Positions 37,209 to 48,752 of a stretch of DNA of 64,000 bases are shown here, piece by piece (positions within the stretch are counted from its first letter, which is position 1; the number at the start of each line of letters is the position of its first letter). The notes beneath the pieces are model-generated. The model saw only the letters and a list, made by a program, of their open reading frames with translations. It was not told the DNA's origin and did no database searches. The stretch covers positions 1,544,695-1,608,694 of the forward strand of contig NC_009051.1 of NCBI RefSeq assembly GCF_000015825.1. Reading direction: 5' to 3'. The position numbers were made by a program, and so were the translations under genes. The DNA comes from Methanoculleus marisnigri JR1. GTDB taxonomy: Archaea; Halobacteriota; Methanomicrobia; Methanomicrobiales; Methanoculleaceae.

Positions 37209-38378
37209 ATGATTACACTGGCCATTGCAGGAAAACCAAACTGTGGGAAATCAACGTTTTTCAGGGCGGCAACCCTCGCCCAGGCAGAGATCGCCAATTA
37301 CCCGTTCACGACCATCGACGCAAACCACGGCGTCGCGTACGTCCGGACAGCCTGCCCGTGCCAGGAGATGCATGTTCCGTGCGAAAACTGCCGGGACGGG
37401 GTCAGGTTCATCCCGGTCGGGCTGATCGATGTGGCGGGCCTCGTCCCCGAGGCGCACCTGGGGAGGGGGCTTGGGAACCAGTTCCTCGACAACCTCCGGC
37501 AGGCGGACGCTATCCTCCAGGTCGTCGATGCCAGCGGGGCGACGGACGCCGAAGGGAACCCGGTCGATATCGGCTCGCGCGACCCGGTGAAGGATATCGA
37601 GTTCCTCCAGTACGAGATGTCGATGTGGATGTACGGCATCCTCTCGCGGAACTGGGCGAAACTCGTGCGGCAGGCCCAGGCAAAGGAGTTCTCTCTCGCG
37701 GCGGCGATCGCCGAGGTCTTTGCCGGCCTCGGAATAACCTACGAGCACGTCCGCGACGCCACCGGGGCGGTCGGGATCGAGCTCCGGACCGCCGGGGAGG
37801 AGGACCTGATCCGGTTCTGCCGCGAGCTGATGGCGATCAGCAAGCCGATGCTGATCGTCGGGAACAAGGCCGACCAGGCGCCGAAGGAGTGCCTTGAGCG
37901 GCTCGCGAATCACGACGTCGTCTTTGCAAGCGCCGCAGGCGAACTTGCGATCCGGATGGCCGCAGAGGGGAAGTTCGTCAGCTACCTCCCCGGTGATGGG
38001 AGTTTCACCGAGAACCCCGGGGCGAACCTCAGCGCCGCGCAGCGTGCCGGACTCGCGAAGGTCGCGGACTTCATGGAGACATTCGGCGGCACCGGGGTTC
38101 AGAAGGCGCTGGACGCCGCGGTCTTCAACCTCCTCGACCGGATCGTCGTCTTCCCGGTCGAGGACGAGCACAAACTCACCGACGGCAAGGGGAGGGTTCT
38201 CCCCGACGCGTTCCTCATGAAACGCGGCTCGACCCCCCGCGACCTCGCCTTCCAGGTTCACACCGATATCGGCGAGGGGTTCCTGTATGCCATCGACGCG
38301 AAGATCGGGATGCGGATCAAGGACACACAGGAACTGAAGAACGGCGACATCATCAAGATCGTCAGCGTCCGGAAGTGA
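37209..38378 (+). CDS. ychF: YchF-type translation-associated GTPase/ATPase
   Basis: A 389-residue Obg-related P-loop protein. G1 is AIAGKPNCGKSTFF near residues 5-18, the switch region NYPFTTIDANHGVAYVR follows, then LIDVAGLVPEAHLGRGLGNQ (G3), IVGNKADQAP (G4) and a C-terminal TGS domain ending GDIIKIVSVRK. YchF proteins bind ribosomes and often prefer ATP. The archaeal form has an extra cysteine-rich stretch (TACPCQEMHVPCENC) after the switch. ATG 37209 has GTAGGAG five bases upstream; the frame is open for 25 more codons upstream without similarity. Confidence 0.92.
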   Translation: MITLAIAGKPNCGKSTFFRAATLAQAEIANYPFTTIDANHGVAYVRTACPCQEMHVPCENCRDGVRFIPVGLIDVAGLVPEAHLGRGLGNQFLDNLRQADAILQVVDASGATDAEGNPVDIGSRDPVKDIEFLQYEMSMWMYGILSRNWAKLVRQAQAKEFSLAAAIAEVFAGLGITYEHVRDATGAVGIELRTAGEEDLIRFCRELMAISKPMLIVGNKADQAPKECLERLANHDVVFASAAGELAIRMAAEGKFVSYLPGDGSFTENPGANLSAAQRAGLAKVADFMETFGGTGVQKALDAAVFNLLDRIVVFPVEDEHKLTDGKGRVLPDAFLMKRGSTPRDLAFQVHTDIGEGFLYAIDAKIGMRIKDTQELKNGDIIKIVSVRK

Positions 38379-38383
38379 TCTGC

Positions 38384-38419
38384 GGGCACGGAGAAGCCTA
38401 CCTCAACTTCTCCGTGCCC
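38384..38419 (+). terminator. Hairpin terminator after ychF
   Basis: GGGCACGGAGAAG (38384-38396) is perfectly complementary to CTTCTCCGTGCCC (38407-38419) with a ten-base loop, beginning five bases after the ychF stop. No T-run follows, which is common for archaeal 3'-end hairpins. Confidence 0.6.
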
Positions 38420-38498
38420 CGGCGGGCGAACCGGCATCTCCGGCGCGCCGGTATAAACCGGCAGACATTTATATGGATTTGAGAAATATTCGATCATC

Positions 38499-38819
38499 AT
38501 GAGCGGCGAGGTCTATCAGGCGCAGGTCCTCCGGAACTTCTTCGACACCATCACCGGAACGGACAGGAACCTGACCCGGATCTACATGTGCGTGATGAGC
38601 CTCGCCAAGCTCCGCATGGAGTCACCCGAGAGGATGACGTTCCTCGTGGACCAGCTCCGCAAGTCCAAACAGAAGCGGGAACTCTCGGTCGATATCATCG
38701 ATTATATGTGCGATGTGGCGCGTGATCTCGAACTCGTCACCATCCAGACGGCGTTCGGCGTGAAAGACATCAACGCGGTCTCCGACGAGTTCAGCGGGAT
38801 CAGCCTCGACTCGCTCTGA
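38499..38819 (+). CDS. Small helical protein of unknown function
   Basis: A 106-residue, mainly helical soluble protein beginning MSGEVYQAQVLRNFFDTI, with Met-rich helices (IYMCVMSLAKLRM) and a conserved-looking C-terminus. I do not recognise the family. It has its own promoter: TATA box CATTTATATGG at 38466-38476 places the transcription start almost at the ATG, so the transcript is leaderless. It is flanked by the ychF terminator and the third hairpin element. Confidence 0.7.
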   Translation: MSGEVYQAQVLRNFFDTITGTDRNLTRIYMCVMSLAKLRMESPERMTFLVDQLRKSKQKRELSVDIIDYMCDVARDLELVTIQTAFGVKDINAVSDEFSGISLDSL

Positions 38820-38934
38820 TTTTTTTGCCCTGAATGAGGCACGGTTTTTCCAAGGAGTTGTGACTCTCTTTCGTTGGCCTCCGGTGCGTTGCGTTTTGGG
38901 CGATTGCCAGAACGGGTATGAACGTGGCAAGATT

Positions 38935-39056
38935 CTGTACAGTGGACTGTGGGGATATCGCCACGGAGGGGGGTGGGGACAGGGGAGGGGGGAATACTCC
39001 CCCCTCCCCGTCAGCCCCTCCCCCAATGGCGATATTCAGTGGAAATCCGTGTACAG
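38935..39056 (+). repeat. Intergenic hairpin element, copy C (compact form)
   Basis: A 122-base element bounded by CTGTACA (38935-38941) and TGTACAG (39050-39056). Moving inward, ATATCGCCA (38955-38963) pairs with TGGCGATAT (39027-39035), then G-runs pair with C-runs, and the core GGGGAGGGGGG (38982-38992) pairs with 38999-39009. The whole element can fold into one long hairpin with small internal loops. It lacks the extra modules of copies A and B between its ends and so looks like the minimal form. Confidence 0.85.
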
Positions 39057-39240
39057 GATATGAGCGTCTCGAATTGCGACTGACCTGTGAGTCTGATGAA
39101 TAGGACTTCCGGAGCATGAGCCCCCTCAGGTGCGAGTGACGACCGTCGGAACGACAGGGATCCGAGAAGTTGTCAGGCTTCGCTGTGCGACGGTTCGCAG
39201 AACCGGAGTTTGAGCATCCCTACGTGCGAACTACGTAGAC
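39057..39240 (+). repeat. Hairpin modules flanking copy C
   Basis: Two modules of the same type as in copies A and B lie outside the inverted ends: CGGAGCATGAG with CCCC-CTCAGGTGCGAG near 39110-39137 and CGGAGTTTGAG with CATCCCTACGTGCGAAC near 39204-39231. A stretch around 39141-39200 contains CCGTCGG and TGTGCGACGG, also found around copies A and B. No gene is present before the MATE gene end at 39289. Confidence 0.6.
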
Positions 39241-39288
39241 ATGAAACTCCTCGGCCCTGCAAAACTCCCGGGAACGCCCGCGCCCCCC

Positions 39289-40626
39289 TCATATCACCGT
39301 CGACTTCCAGCCCCCATGCCGGTACATCGCAAAGAGCATACCCATCTGCAAGATCATCCCGCAGATCACCGCAAGCCAGACCCCGGCGATCCCGATCCCG
39401 AGCAGACCCGGGAGGATGCAGGCGAGCGGGACCTGGAAAAGGACCATGGAGAAGAGCGTGGCATACATGGGCTTCTTCGTGTCCCCCGCCCCGTTGAGCG
39501 CGAACCCGAGGATGATCGCGACGGCGAGGAAGACGTAGAACGGTGCGACTGTCTGCATATACGAGACGCCGATCTCCGTGCTCGCGCCGCTCGGGTCGAA
39601 GACCTCGACGATCGCGGGCGCGGCGAGGTAGAAGATCGCTCCCATGAGCGCCATGAACCCGCTGTTCATGAGCGCGGAGAGCCTCACGCCCGCCTCCGCC
39701 CGTTCGGGTTTCTTCGCGCCGAGGTTCTGGCCGACGATCACGGCGGTTGCGGTCGCGATCCCGAACCCCGGCATGAGCGCGACGAGTTCCAGTCGGCCGA
39801 CAATGCCGTAGGCGGAGAGGGCCGCCGTGCCGAAGACCGCCACGATCGCCATCATCGCAAGGAACGTCACGCTCCTGAGCCCGGACTGAACGGAGTTCGG
39901 GACGGCGACCCGAATAAGCCTCCACGCGAGCGAGAACTCAAACTTCGTCCGGAACGAGAAGGGGATCGGCGACCTTCCCGAGAGCAGGAGGGCAAACGCT
40001 ATGGCGAACGCCACGCTCCGGGATATGATGGTGGCGTAGGCCGCCCCGGCGACGCCGCAGGCGGGGACTACCCCGTAGCCGAAGATCAGGAGCGGGTCGA
40101 GGGCGATATTGAGGATATTCGCGAGAACCACGAGGAGCATCGGCGTCGTGGCGTCGCCGCAGCTCTGAAACGAGGAGTTGATGACCCAGAGCTCGACCAG
40201 CGTCACGCTGCCGGTAAAGAGGACCGTCAGGTAGGAAGCCCCGAGCAGTGCAACGTTCGGTTCGGCGCCGAGGAGGAGGAGCATATCCTCGGCGTAGAGG
40301 ATACCCACGACACTGAGGAGAATCGAGAATACGAGCCCGAGGATGAGGGTGTGCGAGACGCCCTTCGCTACCATATCGTAGTTCTTCGCCCCGTAGTAGC
40401 GCGAGACGAAGGCGGTGTTCGCGGTGACGATGCCGATGATGATCGTCATGAGCACCATGACGATGGAGGTGCTCATGGCGACACCCGCGATAGCCTCCGA
40501 TCCAAGCCGGCCGACGAAGAAAAGGTCGACCAGTTCGAGGCCGCTCTGCAGCACGTTCCCGGCGACGATAGGCGCCGCTATTGTTATAAGACCCCGGAAG
40601 AGGTCGCCCTCGGTCAGTTCGCTCAT
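39289..40626 (-). CDS. MATE-family efflux transporter
   Basis: A 445-residue polytopic protein with about twelve hydrophobic helices in two halves. It starts SELTEGDLFRGLITIAAPIVAGNVLQ, and VDLFFVGRLGSEAIAGVAMS after the first helix is the MATE signature, repeated in weaker form in the second half. MATE proteins export drugs or cationic metabolites using Na+ or H+ gradients. Its ATG overlaps the stop of the preceding membrane-protein gene (ATGA). Last gene of the minus-strand run from larB. Confidence 0.9.
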   Translation of the reverse strand: MSELTEGDLFRGLITIAAPIVAGNVLQSGLELVDLFFVGRLGSEAIAGVAMSTSIVMVLMTIIIGIVTANTAFVSRYYGAKNYDMVAKGVSHTLILGLVFSILLSVVGILYAEDMLLLLGAEPNVALLGASYLTVLFTGSVTLVELWVINSSFQSCGDATTPMLLVVLANILNIALDPLLIFGYGVVPACGVAGAAYATIISRSVAFAIAFALLLSGRSPIPFSFRTKFEFSLAWRLIRVAVPNSVQSGLRSVTFLAMMAIVAVFGTAALSAYGIVGRLELVALMPGFGIATATAVIVGQNLGAKKPERAEAGVRLSALMNSGFMALMGAIFYLAAPAIVEVFDPSGASTEIGVSYMQTVAPFYVFLAVAIILGFALNGAGDTKKPMYATLFSMVLFQVPLACILPGLLGIGIAGVWLAVICGMILQMGMLFAMYRHGGWKSTVI

Positions 40627-41459
40627 GCAGTCAGCTTTTCTTTATACGATTCCAGGATCTGGATGATGAACCGCTGGTGCTCCTCCAGCGGCAGCTCATC
40701 TTCGGGGGAGGTCTCGATACCGACAGCATAGAGCAGGATCAGTGCGTTGTCGAGGTCGAGCACAGCCGGATCTTCGACCAGATCCGGGCGGAGCTGGATT
40801 GCAAGATCGTCGTAGTCCTCCTCGGTGAAGACATGCTCCGGGTTCGCCGTCACCCGAGACCTGGCGAAACCGCCGGCACGCTCCCGGAGGATCAGGAGCG
40901 CGCGCTCCAGCGCTCCGGGGCGCGGGGTGATCGCGTCGAGCCGGGCAAGCGCCTCCGTGCTCTTCTCCATTGCATTCGCATACAGCCCGAACTTATATGT
41001 CAACAGGGACTGTGCGACCAGATGGCCGGTCTCCTCGTCGATAACGGCGAGGAGCGGTTCAATCCTGCCGATATATTCGTTTAACATCTGCTTCATTGTC
41101 TTCTCCTGTAGTTTCGGCGCGTTAAACACTTTTTCTACCCGGACTGCAAGGAAGGTGATCGTTGCCGCGAAGATCGTCTGCACGAGTACGCCGCCCGAAC
41201 TGATCTCATTTGGTATGACCAGGATGAGAACCGCGAAGAGCGGCGTGAAGAGCGAGACGAGATCCCGCCGGGGTTTTTGGTAGGCCTGGTAACAGAGGAT
41301 GCACGAGGCGATCACGCATCCTGCGACACCTGCCCAGACGGCGTAGGGAAAGGCGACGGATGCGAGCAGCAGCTCGATCCCGATGCCCAAAAACGAGACC
41401 GCAGGAACCGCTATCCAGAGACGTGACTCTGTTCCGGGTGTTGTGGTGGTATTCGTCAT
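40623..41459 (-). CDS. Membrane-anchored protein of unknown function
   Basis: A 278-residue protein with three or four hydrophobic helices near the N-terminus (about residues 15-110) and a mainly helical cytoplasmic domain of about 160 residues. No named family is recognised. ATG 41459 has AGGA eight bases upstream; another ATG lies at 41477. It sits between a coiled-coil protein gene and a MATE transporter gene, with which it overlaps by four bases, so the three probably share a transcript. Confidence 0.65.
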   Translation of the reverse strand: MTNTTTTPGTESRLWIAVPAVSFLGIGIELLLASVAFPYAVWAGVAGCVIASCILCYQAYQKPRRDLVSLFTPLFAVLILVIPNEISSGGVLVQTIFAATITFLAVRVEKVFNAPKLQEKTMKQMLNEYIGRIEPLLAVIDEETGHLVAQSLLTYKFGLYANAMEKSTEALARLDAITPRPGALERALLILRERAGGFARSRVTANPEHVFTEEDYDDLAIQLRPDLVEDPAVLDLDNALILLYAVGIETSPEDELPLEEHQRFIIQILESYKEKLTA

Positions 41460-41534
41460 CGACCGTCCTTGTACCATAATTACGCGCAGGGGGTAAACAG
41501 GGTTTCCCCTCCCGTGGCAAGGGCGCCTCGCCAA

Positions 41535-42818
41535 TCAGGGGGACGGAAGATCGGGTATCTCGACCTCGGCATCCCGTCCGGCAAGAGCAGCCGTGCGCGA
41601 CCGGATCTTCTCGGTTTCGGCAGCATACGAGGTCTGCAGCGTCTCCCGCTGGCTCTCCGCCCGGGCCTTCGCGGCAGCCTTCGCCTCGGACTCCCGGCGC
41701 AGCCCCGGGAGCGCGGCCGCAAGGCGCTGCTCCTCGACCACCACCGGGAGCGCGGCCAGGGCCTCCTGCTCTGCCGCCCGCTTCTCCCGGACGTCCCGCT
41801 GCTGCTCCAGCGTCCGCTTCATCGCGGCAGGCAGGGTTTCGACGTCGGAGAAGAGGCGGACCTCGTCCTGGTTCTTGAGGGGGAGATCCTCCCGCCGGAT
41901 CATGGCGAGAACGATCTCCATAGCCGCTTCGGTCGGGCCGACCGGGTCATCCCCGTCATCCGTATACGCGTCGAGCGCTCGGTCGATTGACGCGGCAGCC
42001 GCGCTGTCCCCTGCCTTCTCGGCAACTTTTCCGGCCTTGCGGAAGACGTGGGCGGCGGTGGTCCGGAGAGTCGCCATCTCCCGTCCGGCCTCCTCGTCCA
42101 CGGCGTCGAGTACCCGGATCTTCTCCTCGATCTCCTGCTTACGGGCATAGTCCGGGCGCTGTTTGAGAGCGGAAAGTTCCTCTTCCGTCTTGTGGATCTC
42201 ACTCTCCGCCACCGCGAGCGCCGCCCCGTATTCCCGGACCTGACCGTCGGCGGCGGCATACTCCTCGCGGATCCGGACGAGGGACGCATGCGACTCCCGC
42301 ACGTCTCCCACCTGCCGGCGGCCGTCACGCGCCCGGGCGAGGGGCTCGTTCATCGTATTGACCTCCCGCCCCAGATCTTTGACGGCTGCGCGCACCTCCT
42401 TCATCTCGTCCGGGTAGACGGAGGAGAGGTACTTCCCCTGCCCTTTCAGCGCCTTGAGCGAGCCCTTCAGGATCTCAGCGGCGGTCGCGTAGAACGCCTC
42501 GGCATCACCAGTTGGCTCGCGGGAGAGGATCTGCGCCATAGACTTCGTGAACCCCGGAAGCGCCTTTCTGGAGATGTCGCGGAGCCGGGGGTGAACCTCG
42601 CCGTCGCCTTCGGCCGTCTCCATCCGGGCGACCGCCTCCCTGAGGCGCTCGAGAGTGCCGCAGATCGCCTCGCGCGACGGAGCCGTCGCACCGGAGAGTT
42701 CGCGCTCGATCTCCTCCTCGCGGGCCTCGAGCCACGCGGGAAGGCCGTCGAACGAGAGTTTCAGGCTCTCTTCCTCCGGTTCGGTTCGCCGGAAGAGGTC
42801 TCGCAGTTGCTTGAACAT
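41535..42818 (-). CDS. Large coiled-coil protein of unknown function
   Basis: A 427-residue, charged, almost entirely helical protein. It begins MFKQLRDLFRRTEPEEESL and has long heptad-like stretches around residues 170-240 and 330-415 rich in Glu, Arg and Ala. No catalytic motif, signal peptide or membrane segment is visible. The N-terminal amphipathic stretch could associate with membranes, and the downstream gene encodes a membrane protein. Likely a structural or scaffold protein; function unknown. Confidence 0.65.
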   Translation of the reverse strand: MFKQLRDLFRRTEPEEESLKLSFDGLPAWLEAREEEIERELSGATAPSREAICGTLERLREAVARMETAEGDGEVHPRLRDISRKALPGFTKSMAQILSREPTGDAEAFYATAAEILKGSLKALKGQGKYLSSVYPDEMKEVRAAVKDLGREVNTMNEPLARARDGRRQVGDVRESHASLVRIREEYAAADGQVREYGAALAVAESEIHKTEEELSALKQRPDYARKQEIEEKIRVLDAVDEEAGREMATLRTTAAHVFRKAGKVAEKAGDSAAAASIDRALDAYTDDGDDPVGPTEAAMEIVLAMIRREDLPLKNQDEVRLFSDVETLPAAMKRTLEQQRDVREKRAAEQEALAALPVVVEEQRLAAALPGLRRESEAKAAAKARAESQRETLQTSYAAETEKIRSRTAALAGRDAEVEIPDLPSP

Positions 42819-42862
42819 GATTCATCCGATTAGGACGGGCATACCCATCAGGGTTCCGCCCG

Positions 42863-44139
<1,277 letters not shown>

Positions 44140-44186
44140 AGTTCGATAACAAAAATAGGGGTGGAAGTATAATATTACTTCATCTC

Positions 44187-44519
44187 ATGTCCTATCTTGC
44201 CTACGTCGCAGGCTTCGGCGTTGCCGTCACCGCTTTCCTGTGGCTCCGGGACCTGCGGATATTCTACCGCACTGGCCTATCCGGATACCGGAAGGCGGCA
44301 TACCTCGGGGTTCCCTTCACGGCGCTCGCCCTGCTGGGATTTTTCGTGACCGCATACGCCGAAGCGTGGGAGTACCTCGGCCTCGGGCTGGTTCTCCTGG
44401 CCCTCTACCTCCAGGGGCGGGTCGAGAGAGAGAACGTCTGGCACGGCGAGGGCGCCCGCGAGCGGTTCTTCGGGAGTGCGGAGCGCACAAAAGATAAGGG
44501 TTCGCGCAAGAGACTTTAA
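44187..44519 (+). CDS. Small membrane protein upstream of hisS
   Basis: A 110-residue protein with three hydrophobic segments (about residues 4-18, 34-54 and 62-78) and a basic C-terminal tail. No family is recognised. It diverges from larB across a 47-base A/T-rich spacer that contains TATA-like elements for both directions. It lies 16 bases before hisS and is probably the first gene of that operon. Confidence 0.65.
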   Translation: MSYLAYVAGFGVAVTAFLWLRDLRIFYRTGLSGYRKAAYLGVPFTALALLGFFVTAYAEAWEYLGLGLVLLALYLQGRVERENVWHGEGARERFFGSAERTKDKGSRKRL

Positions 44520-44535
44520 TTCAGGAGATTACCGA

Positions 44536-45768
44536 ATGCTTCAAAAACCACGGGGAACACGGGACTTTTTACCCGACGAGATGGAACGGCGGCGGCTGAT
44601 CGAGCGGCGGATGCGGGACGCGGCGCGCAGGTGGGGATACCGGGAGGTCTGCACGCCCGACTTCGAGCACCTCGAACTCTTCACGATGAAGTCCGGCGAG
44701 GGGATCATCCAGGAGATGTACGTCTTCGAGGACAAGGGCGGGAGAAAGATGACGCTCCGGCCGGAGGTGACCGCAGCAGTCCTCCGGATGTACGTCAACG
44801 AGGGCAAGGTGCTCCCGAAACCCCTCCGCTGGTGCTACTTCGCCGACTGTTTCCGCTACGAGCGGCCGCAGAAAGGCCGTTACCGGCAGTTCTGGCAGTT
44901 CGGCGTCGAGCTGATCGGGGCGGACACGGCGAGCGCCGATGCAGAGGTGATCATGCTCGCCGACGATACCCTCCGGTCGACCGGCGTCACCTTCGACCTC
45001 CACGTCGGCCACCTTGCGCCGATGAAGCATCTCCTCTCTGGGCTCGATCCCGGCGACCAGAGGGCGATCATGGCGTACCTCGACAAACACGACCAGAAAG
45101 GGCTCGAGGCGGTGCTTTTCGGGAAGAACCTCACCCACCTTGCCGAGCCCCTCGCGGCGCTCGGTGAGTGCCGCACCGTCTCCGAGGTCTTCGAGGTCGC
45201 GGGCGACGTCCCGGAACGCGCGCGGATCGAGGAGACGTTCACGCTCCTCGAGTCCCAGGAGATCGACTACCGGCCCGACTTCGGGATAGCCCGGGGGCTC
45301 GACTACTACACCGGGATGGTCTTTGAGGGGTTCGCGAAGAACCTCGGCGCGGAGAACCAGATCCTCGGCGGCGGCACCTACCGGCTCGCCCACCTCTTCG
45401 GCGGCGACGACGTCGCATCCTGCGGGTTCGCCATCGGGTTCGACCGGGTCATGGTCTCGATCGGGGACTTCGAACTCGCGCACGAACCCGTCGTCGGCGT
45501 CGTCTGCACACCGGAAGGACGGGCGCGGGCGCTCGAGGTCGCCCGGGCGTTCCGGGAGGCAGGAGTCCGGGCCGAGGCCGACCTGATGCAGCGGGGAATG
45601 GGCGCCCAGGTCTCCCACGCCGCAAAGACCGCGGACTTCGCCGCGGTTCTCGGGAAACGCGAGGTCGAGGCAGGCACGGTGACCCTCAAGAACCTCCATT
45701 CCGGCGAGCAGCAGGAGAGGAGCCTTGAGGAGGCCATCGCCGAGGTGGCACGGCATGGTGCTTGCTGA
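44536..45768 (+). CDS. hisS: Histidyl-tRNA synthetase
   Basis: A 410-residue class II synthetase. Motif 1 lies in PRGTRDFLPDEM and the helix after it, motif 2 is in CYFADCFRYERPQKGRYRQFWQF near residues 110-130 (start of it), the histidine motif is GIARGLDYYTGMVFE near residue 255, and motif 3 is CGFAIGFDRVM. The C-terminal anticodon domain is present. ATG 44536 has GGAG eight bases upstream. Its end overlaps top6B by 14 bases. Confidence 0.96.
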   Translation: MLQKPRGTRDFLPDEMERRRLIERRMRDAARRWGYREVCTPDFEHLELFTMKSGEGIIQEMYVFEDKGGRKMTLRPEVTAAVLRMYVNEGKVLPKPLRWCYFADCFRYERPQKGRYRQFWQFGVELIGADTASADAEVIMLADDTLRSTGVTFDLHVGHLAPMKHLLSGLDPGDQRAIMAYLDKHDQKGLEAVLFGKNLTHLAEPLAALGECRTVSEVFEVAGDVPERARIEETFTLLESQEIDYRPDFGIARGLDYYTGMVFEGFAKNLGAENQILGGGTYRLAHLFGGDDVASCGFAIGFDRVMVSIGDFELAHEPVVGVVCTPEGRARALEVARAFREAGVRAEADLMQRGMGAQVSHAAKTADFAAVLGKREVEAGTVTLKNLHSGEQQERSLEEAIAEVARHGAC

Positions 45769-47557
45769 AGACCTCGCCAAACAGCAGCGGAGCATCAGCG
45801 TCGCGGAGTTCTTCGAGAAGAACAAGCACCTGCTCGGTTTCGATTCCCCGACGCGGGGCATCATCACCACCATTAAGGAAGCGGTGGACAACGCGCTCGA
45901 CGCCTGCGAGGAGGCGGAGGTGCTCCCCGACATCTTCGTCGGCATCAAAAAGGTCGACAACGAGGTCTACCGGATAACGGTCGAGGACAACGGCCCCGGC
46001 ATCGTGCCGGAGAACGTCCCCCTGGTCTTCGGGAAACTCCTCTACGGCTCCCGGTTCCACCAGATCCGGCAGAGCCGCGGGCAGCAGGGTATCGGGATAT
46101 CGGCGGCGGTGCTCTACGCGCAGCTCACCACCGGCATCCCGACGCTGGTCGTCTCCCGGACGGGGGCGAAGGCGAGAGCCCACCGGTTCGAGCTGCTGAT
46201 CAGGACCGAGACGAACGAGCCGGAGATCATCAGCCACGAGGAGATCGACTGGGACCGGACGCACGGGACACGGATCGAGATCCAGTTCAAGAGCACCCTT
46301 GCCGCGAAGAAGCGGCTGGTGGACTACCTCCGCCTCACGGCGATCGTCAACCCGCACGCCCGGATCACGGCCGATATCGACGGCGAGATGACGGTGTTCG
46401 AGCGGGTATCGAATGAGGTCCCGCCGTGCCCGAAACCCATCCTTCCCCACCCGCACGGGATCGAGTTCGGCGCCCTAAAAAGGATCGCCGCCGCGAACAC
46501 CGGGACCGTCGAGGAGTTTCTCATCGGTAGTTTCTCCAAGGTCGGGAAGAAGACCGCCGACGAGATGATCGCTCTCGCCGGGCTCAAGCCCTCCCGGAAG
46601 GTGAACAAACTCGAGTCGGAAGAACTCAAACGGCTCCTCGACGCCATGCAGGCCGTGAAGGTCCCGGCCCCGCCGGCGCAGCAGTGCCTCTCCCCCATCG
46701 GCGAGGACCTGATCTGCAAAGGGCTCGAGAAGGAGATCCAGCTCGACTTCATCAAGGCCCGCACCCGCCCGAGCACCGTCTACGGCGGGCACTCGTTCAT
46801 CATCGAGGCGGCGATCGGCTACGGCGGCAAGGTTCCCCCCGAGGGCACCGCCCAGCTCTTCCGGTTCGCAAACCGCGTCCCGCTCCTCTACCAGCAGGGC
46901 GCCTGCGCGATCACGAGCTGTGCCTCGCAGGTGAACTGGAAGAGTTACGGCCTCTCGCAGCAGGGTCTCCCCATGGGGCCGGTGCTGATCATGGTTCACG
47001 TGGCGTCCACGAACGTTCCCTTCACGAGCGAGAGCAAGGATGCGGTCGCGTCCATCCCGGAGATCGAGCGGGAGGTCGTCCTCGTCCTCCAGGAACTCGG
47101 CCGGGAGCTCAAGACCTACCTCTACCGGCGGGACAAGAAGAAGCAGCAGGACGACCGGGCCCGGGCGATATGCTCGGTCATTCCCGAGATCGCCGCAAAG
47201 GTGAGCGAGATCGTGGAACAACCCCTGGTGGACACCTCCCCGATCGAGGGGAAGATCATGCGCAAGGTCGTCGCGAAGAAACGGACGGTCGACGGGAAGG
47301 TCCGTATCGACGTGAACAACTACACCGCGAAGGAAGTCACCCTCGTCCTCTACAACCTCTCCCGCGATGCGGCGGAAGACGCGAAGCCCCGGCCGGACTT
47401 CGTGGACAGTATGGACGGGGAGTACAACAAGGTCTGGCGGTGCACGCTCGACCCCGGTGAGGCCTGGCATATCGTCTACACGGGATCGGGCGACGGTTCG
47501 GTCGATCTGCGCGGTGTGGAGGACGGCAGGAAAGTGGTGGTGGATCTCGATGTCTAG
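45755..47557 (+). CDS. top6B: DNA topoisomerase VI subunit B
   Basis: A 600-residue GHKL ATPase that drives DNA transport in topoisomerase VI. It shows the N box [15 protein letters not shown] near residues 38-52, EDNGPGI, and [13 protein letters not shown], followed by a helix-two-turn-helix domain ([18 protein letters not shown]), the transducer domain and a C-terminal Ig-like extension ([17 protein letters not shown] in outline). Full length for the euryarchaeal form. It overlaps hisS by 14 bases and top6A by 8 bases, so the three are tightly co-translated. Confidence 0.96.
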   Translation: MVLAEDLAKQQRSISVAEFFEKNKHLLGFDSPTRGIITTIKEAVDNALDACEEAEVLPDIFVGIKKVDNEVYRITVEDNGPGIVPENVPLVFGKLLYGSRFHQIRQSRGQQGIGISAAVLYAQLTTGIPTLVVSRTGAKARAHRFELLIRTETNEPEIISHEEIDWDRTHGTRIEIQFKSTLAAKKRLVDYLRLTAIVNPHARITADIDGEMTVFERVSNEVPPCPKPILPHPHGIEFGALKRIAAANTGTVEEFLIGSFSKVGKKTADEMIALAGLKPSRKVNKLESEELKRLLDAMQAVKVPAPPAQQCLSPIGEDLICKGLEKEIQLDFIKARTRPSTVYGGHSFIIEAAIGYGGKVPPEGTAQLFRFANRVPLLYQQGACAITSCASQVNWKSYGLSQQGLPMGPVLIMVHVASTNVPFTSESKDAVASIPEIEREVVLVLQELGRELKTYLYRRDKKKQQDDRARAICSVIPEIAAKVSEIVEQPLVDTSPIEGKIMRKVVAKKRTVDGKVRIDVNNYTAKEVTLVLYNLSRDAAEDAKPRPDFVDSMDGEYNKVWRCTLDPGEAWHIVYTGSGDGSVDLRGVEDGRKVVVDLDV

Positions 47558-48638
47558 GGAAGAGATGGATGCGCTGGCAAAGGAGCGGCTCGTCGGTATC
47601 GCCCGCACCTGGTACGACCAGATGCGGGACGGCATCGTGCCGTTCATCCGGCTGCCGACGCGGACGAAGCGGAATATTGAGTACGACGATGCGAGCGAGG
47701 TCTGGAAATACGGCGAGCGGGAGAGCACCCGGGCGGCGACGAACGAAAAAGGGGCGGTCCACCTCCTGAAGATGGCCTACCTCATCGGGTTTTTGAAGCA
47801 GCAACTCGTGGAGAACCGGTCGTCGACCCTGAGAGAGTTGTATTACATCTCGGAAGGCTGGAAGAAGGCGAAGTTCGGTGCTCAGGACGAGAGCAACCAT
47901 CTCATCGAAGACCTCGAGATCATCACCGAGGTGCAGCGGGAGGCGTTTCACCTCCGGCCGGAGGAGGACGGGGCCTCGGTCTTCGGGCCGCTGCGGATCC
48001 GGGAGACCACCCGCCGGGGCGTCAAGGAGATGCACTGCCAGGAGGACGTCGGGGAGGCGGGCTACCCCATCCCAAACAACGTCGACAACCTCGAATTCGT
48101 CGACCACGACGCGAAGTTCGTCATCGCCATCGAGACCGGCGGTATGTACGCCCGTCTTATGGAGAACGGGTTCGACGAGGAGTACGGGGCGGTTCTGGTC
48201 CACCTCAAGGGGCAGCCGGCGCGCTCGACGCGGAGAGTCCTGCGGAAACTCAACGACTCGCTCGGTCTCCCCGTCGTGGTCTTCACCGACGGCGATCCCT
48301 GGTCCTACCGGATCTACGCGAGCGTCGCCTACGGTTCGATCAAGAGCGCGCATATGTCGGAACTTCTCGCGACCCCCCAGGCGCAGTTCATCGGCGTGCA
48401 GCCTTCCGACATCTCCGACTACAACCTCCCCGCCGACAAACTCACCGAGCAGGACGTCAGCGCCTTAAAAGCGGAACTGACCGACCCGAGGTTCGCGACC
48501 GACTACTGGCGGAGCCAGATCAACCTGCAGCTCGAGATGAAGCTGAAGTCGGAACAGCAGGCGTTCGCGAGCAGGGGGCTCGACTTCGTGACGAAGGAGT
48601 ACCTCCCGACGCGGTTGTCGGAGATGGGGATCATTTGA
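47550..48638 (+). CDS. top6A: DNA topoisomerase VI subunit A (Spo11-like)
   Basis: A 362-residue DNA-cleaving subunit. The catalytic tyrosine lies in [13 protein letters not shown] near residue 100, in the 5Y-CAP domain. The Toprim domain provides [14 protein letters not shown] and [21 protein letters not shown] for metal binding. It makes the staggered double-strand break that top6B controls. The ATG at 47550 is inside the end of top6B. Length and motifs are normal. Confidence 0.97.
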   Translation: MSREEMDALAKERLVGIARTWYDQMRDGIVPFIRLPTRTKRNIEYDDASEVWKYGERESTRAATNEKGAVHLLKMAYLIGFLKQQLVENRSSTLRELYYISEGWKKAKFGAQDESNHLIEDLEIITEVQREAFHLRPEEDGASVFGPLRIRETTRRGVKEMHCQEDVGEAGYPIPNNVDNLEFVDHDAKFVIAIETGGMYARLMENGFDEEYGAVLVHLKGQPARSTRRVLRKLNDSLGLPVVVFTDGDPWSYRIYASVAYGSIKSAHMSELLATPQAQFIGVQPSDISDYNLPADKLTEQDVSALKAELTDPRFATDYWRSQINLQLEMKLKSEQQAFASRGLDFVTKEYLPTRLSEMGII

Positions 48639-48752
48639 GGGGGTTGTGGGGCTTCCTGCCGTAGAGAAGGGTTAATGAGCAGGGATGACGCAACCCTCTT
48701 TGCTGGCAGGTTTGATTATACGTGGAATTGACCCGCTGCGGGGGGTCGGGCG

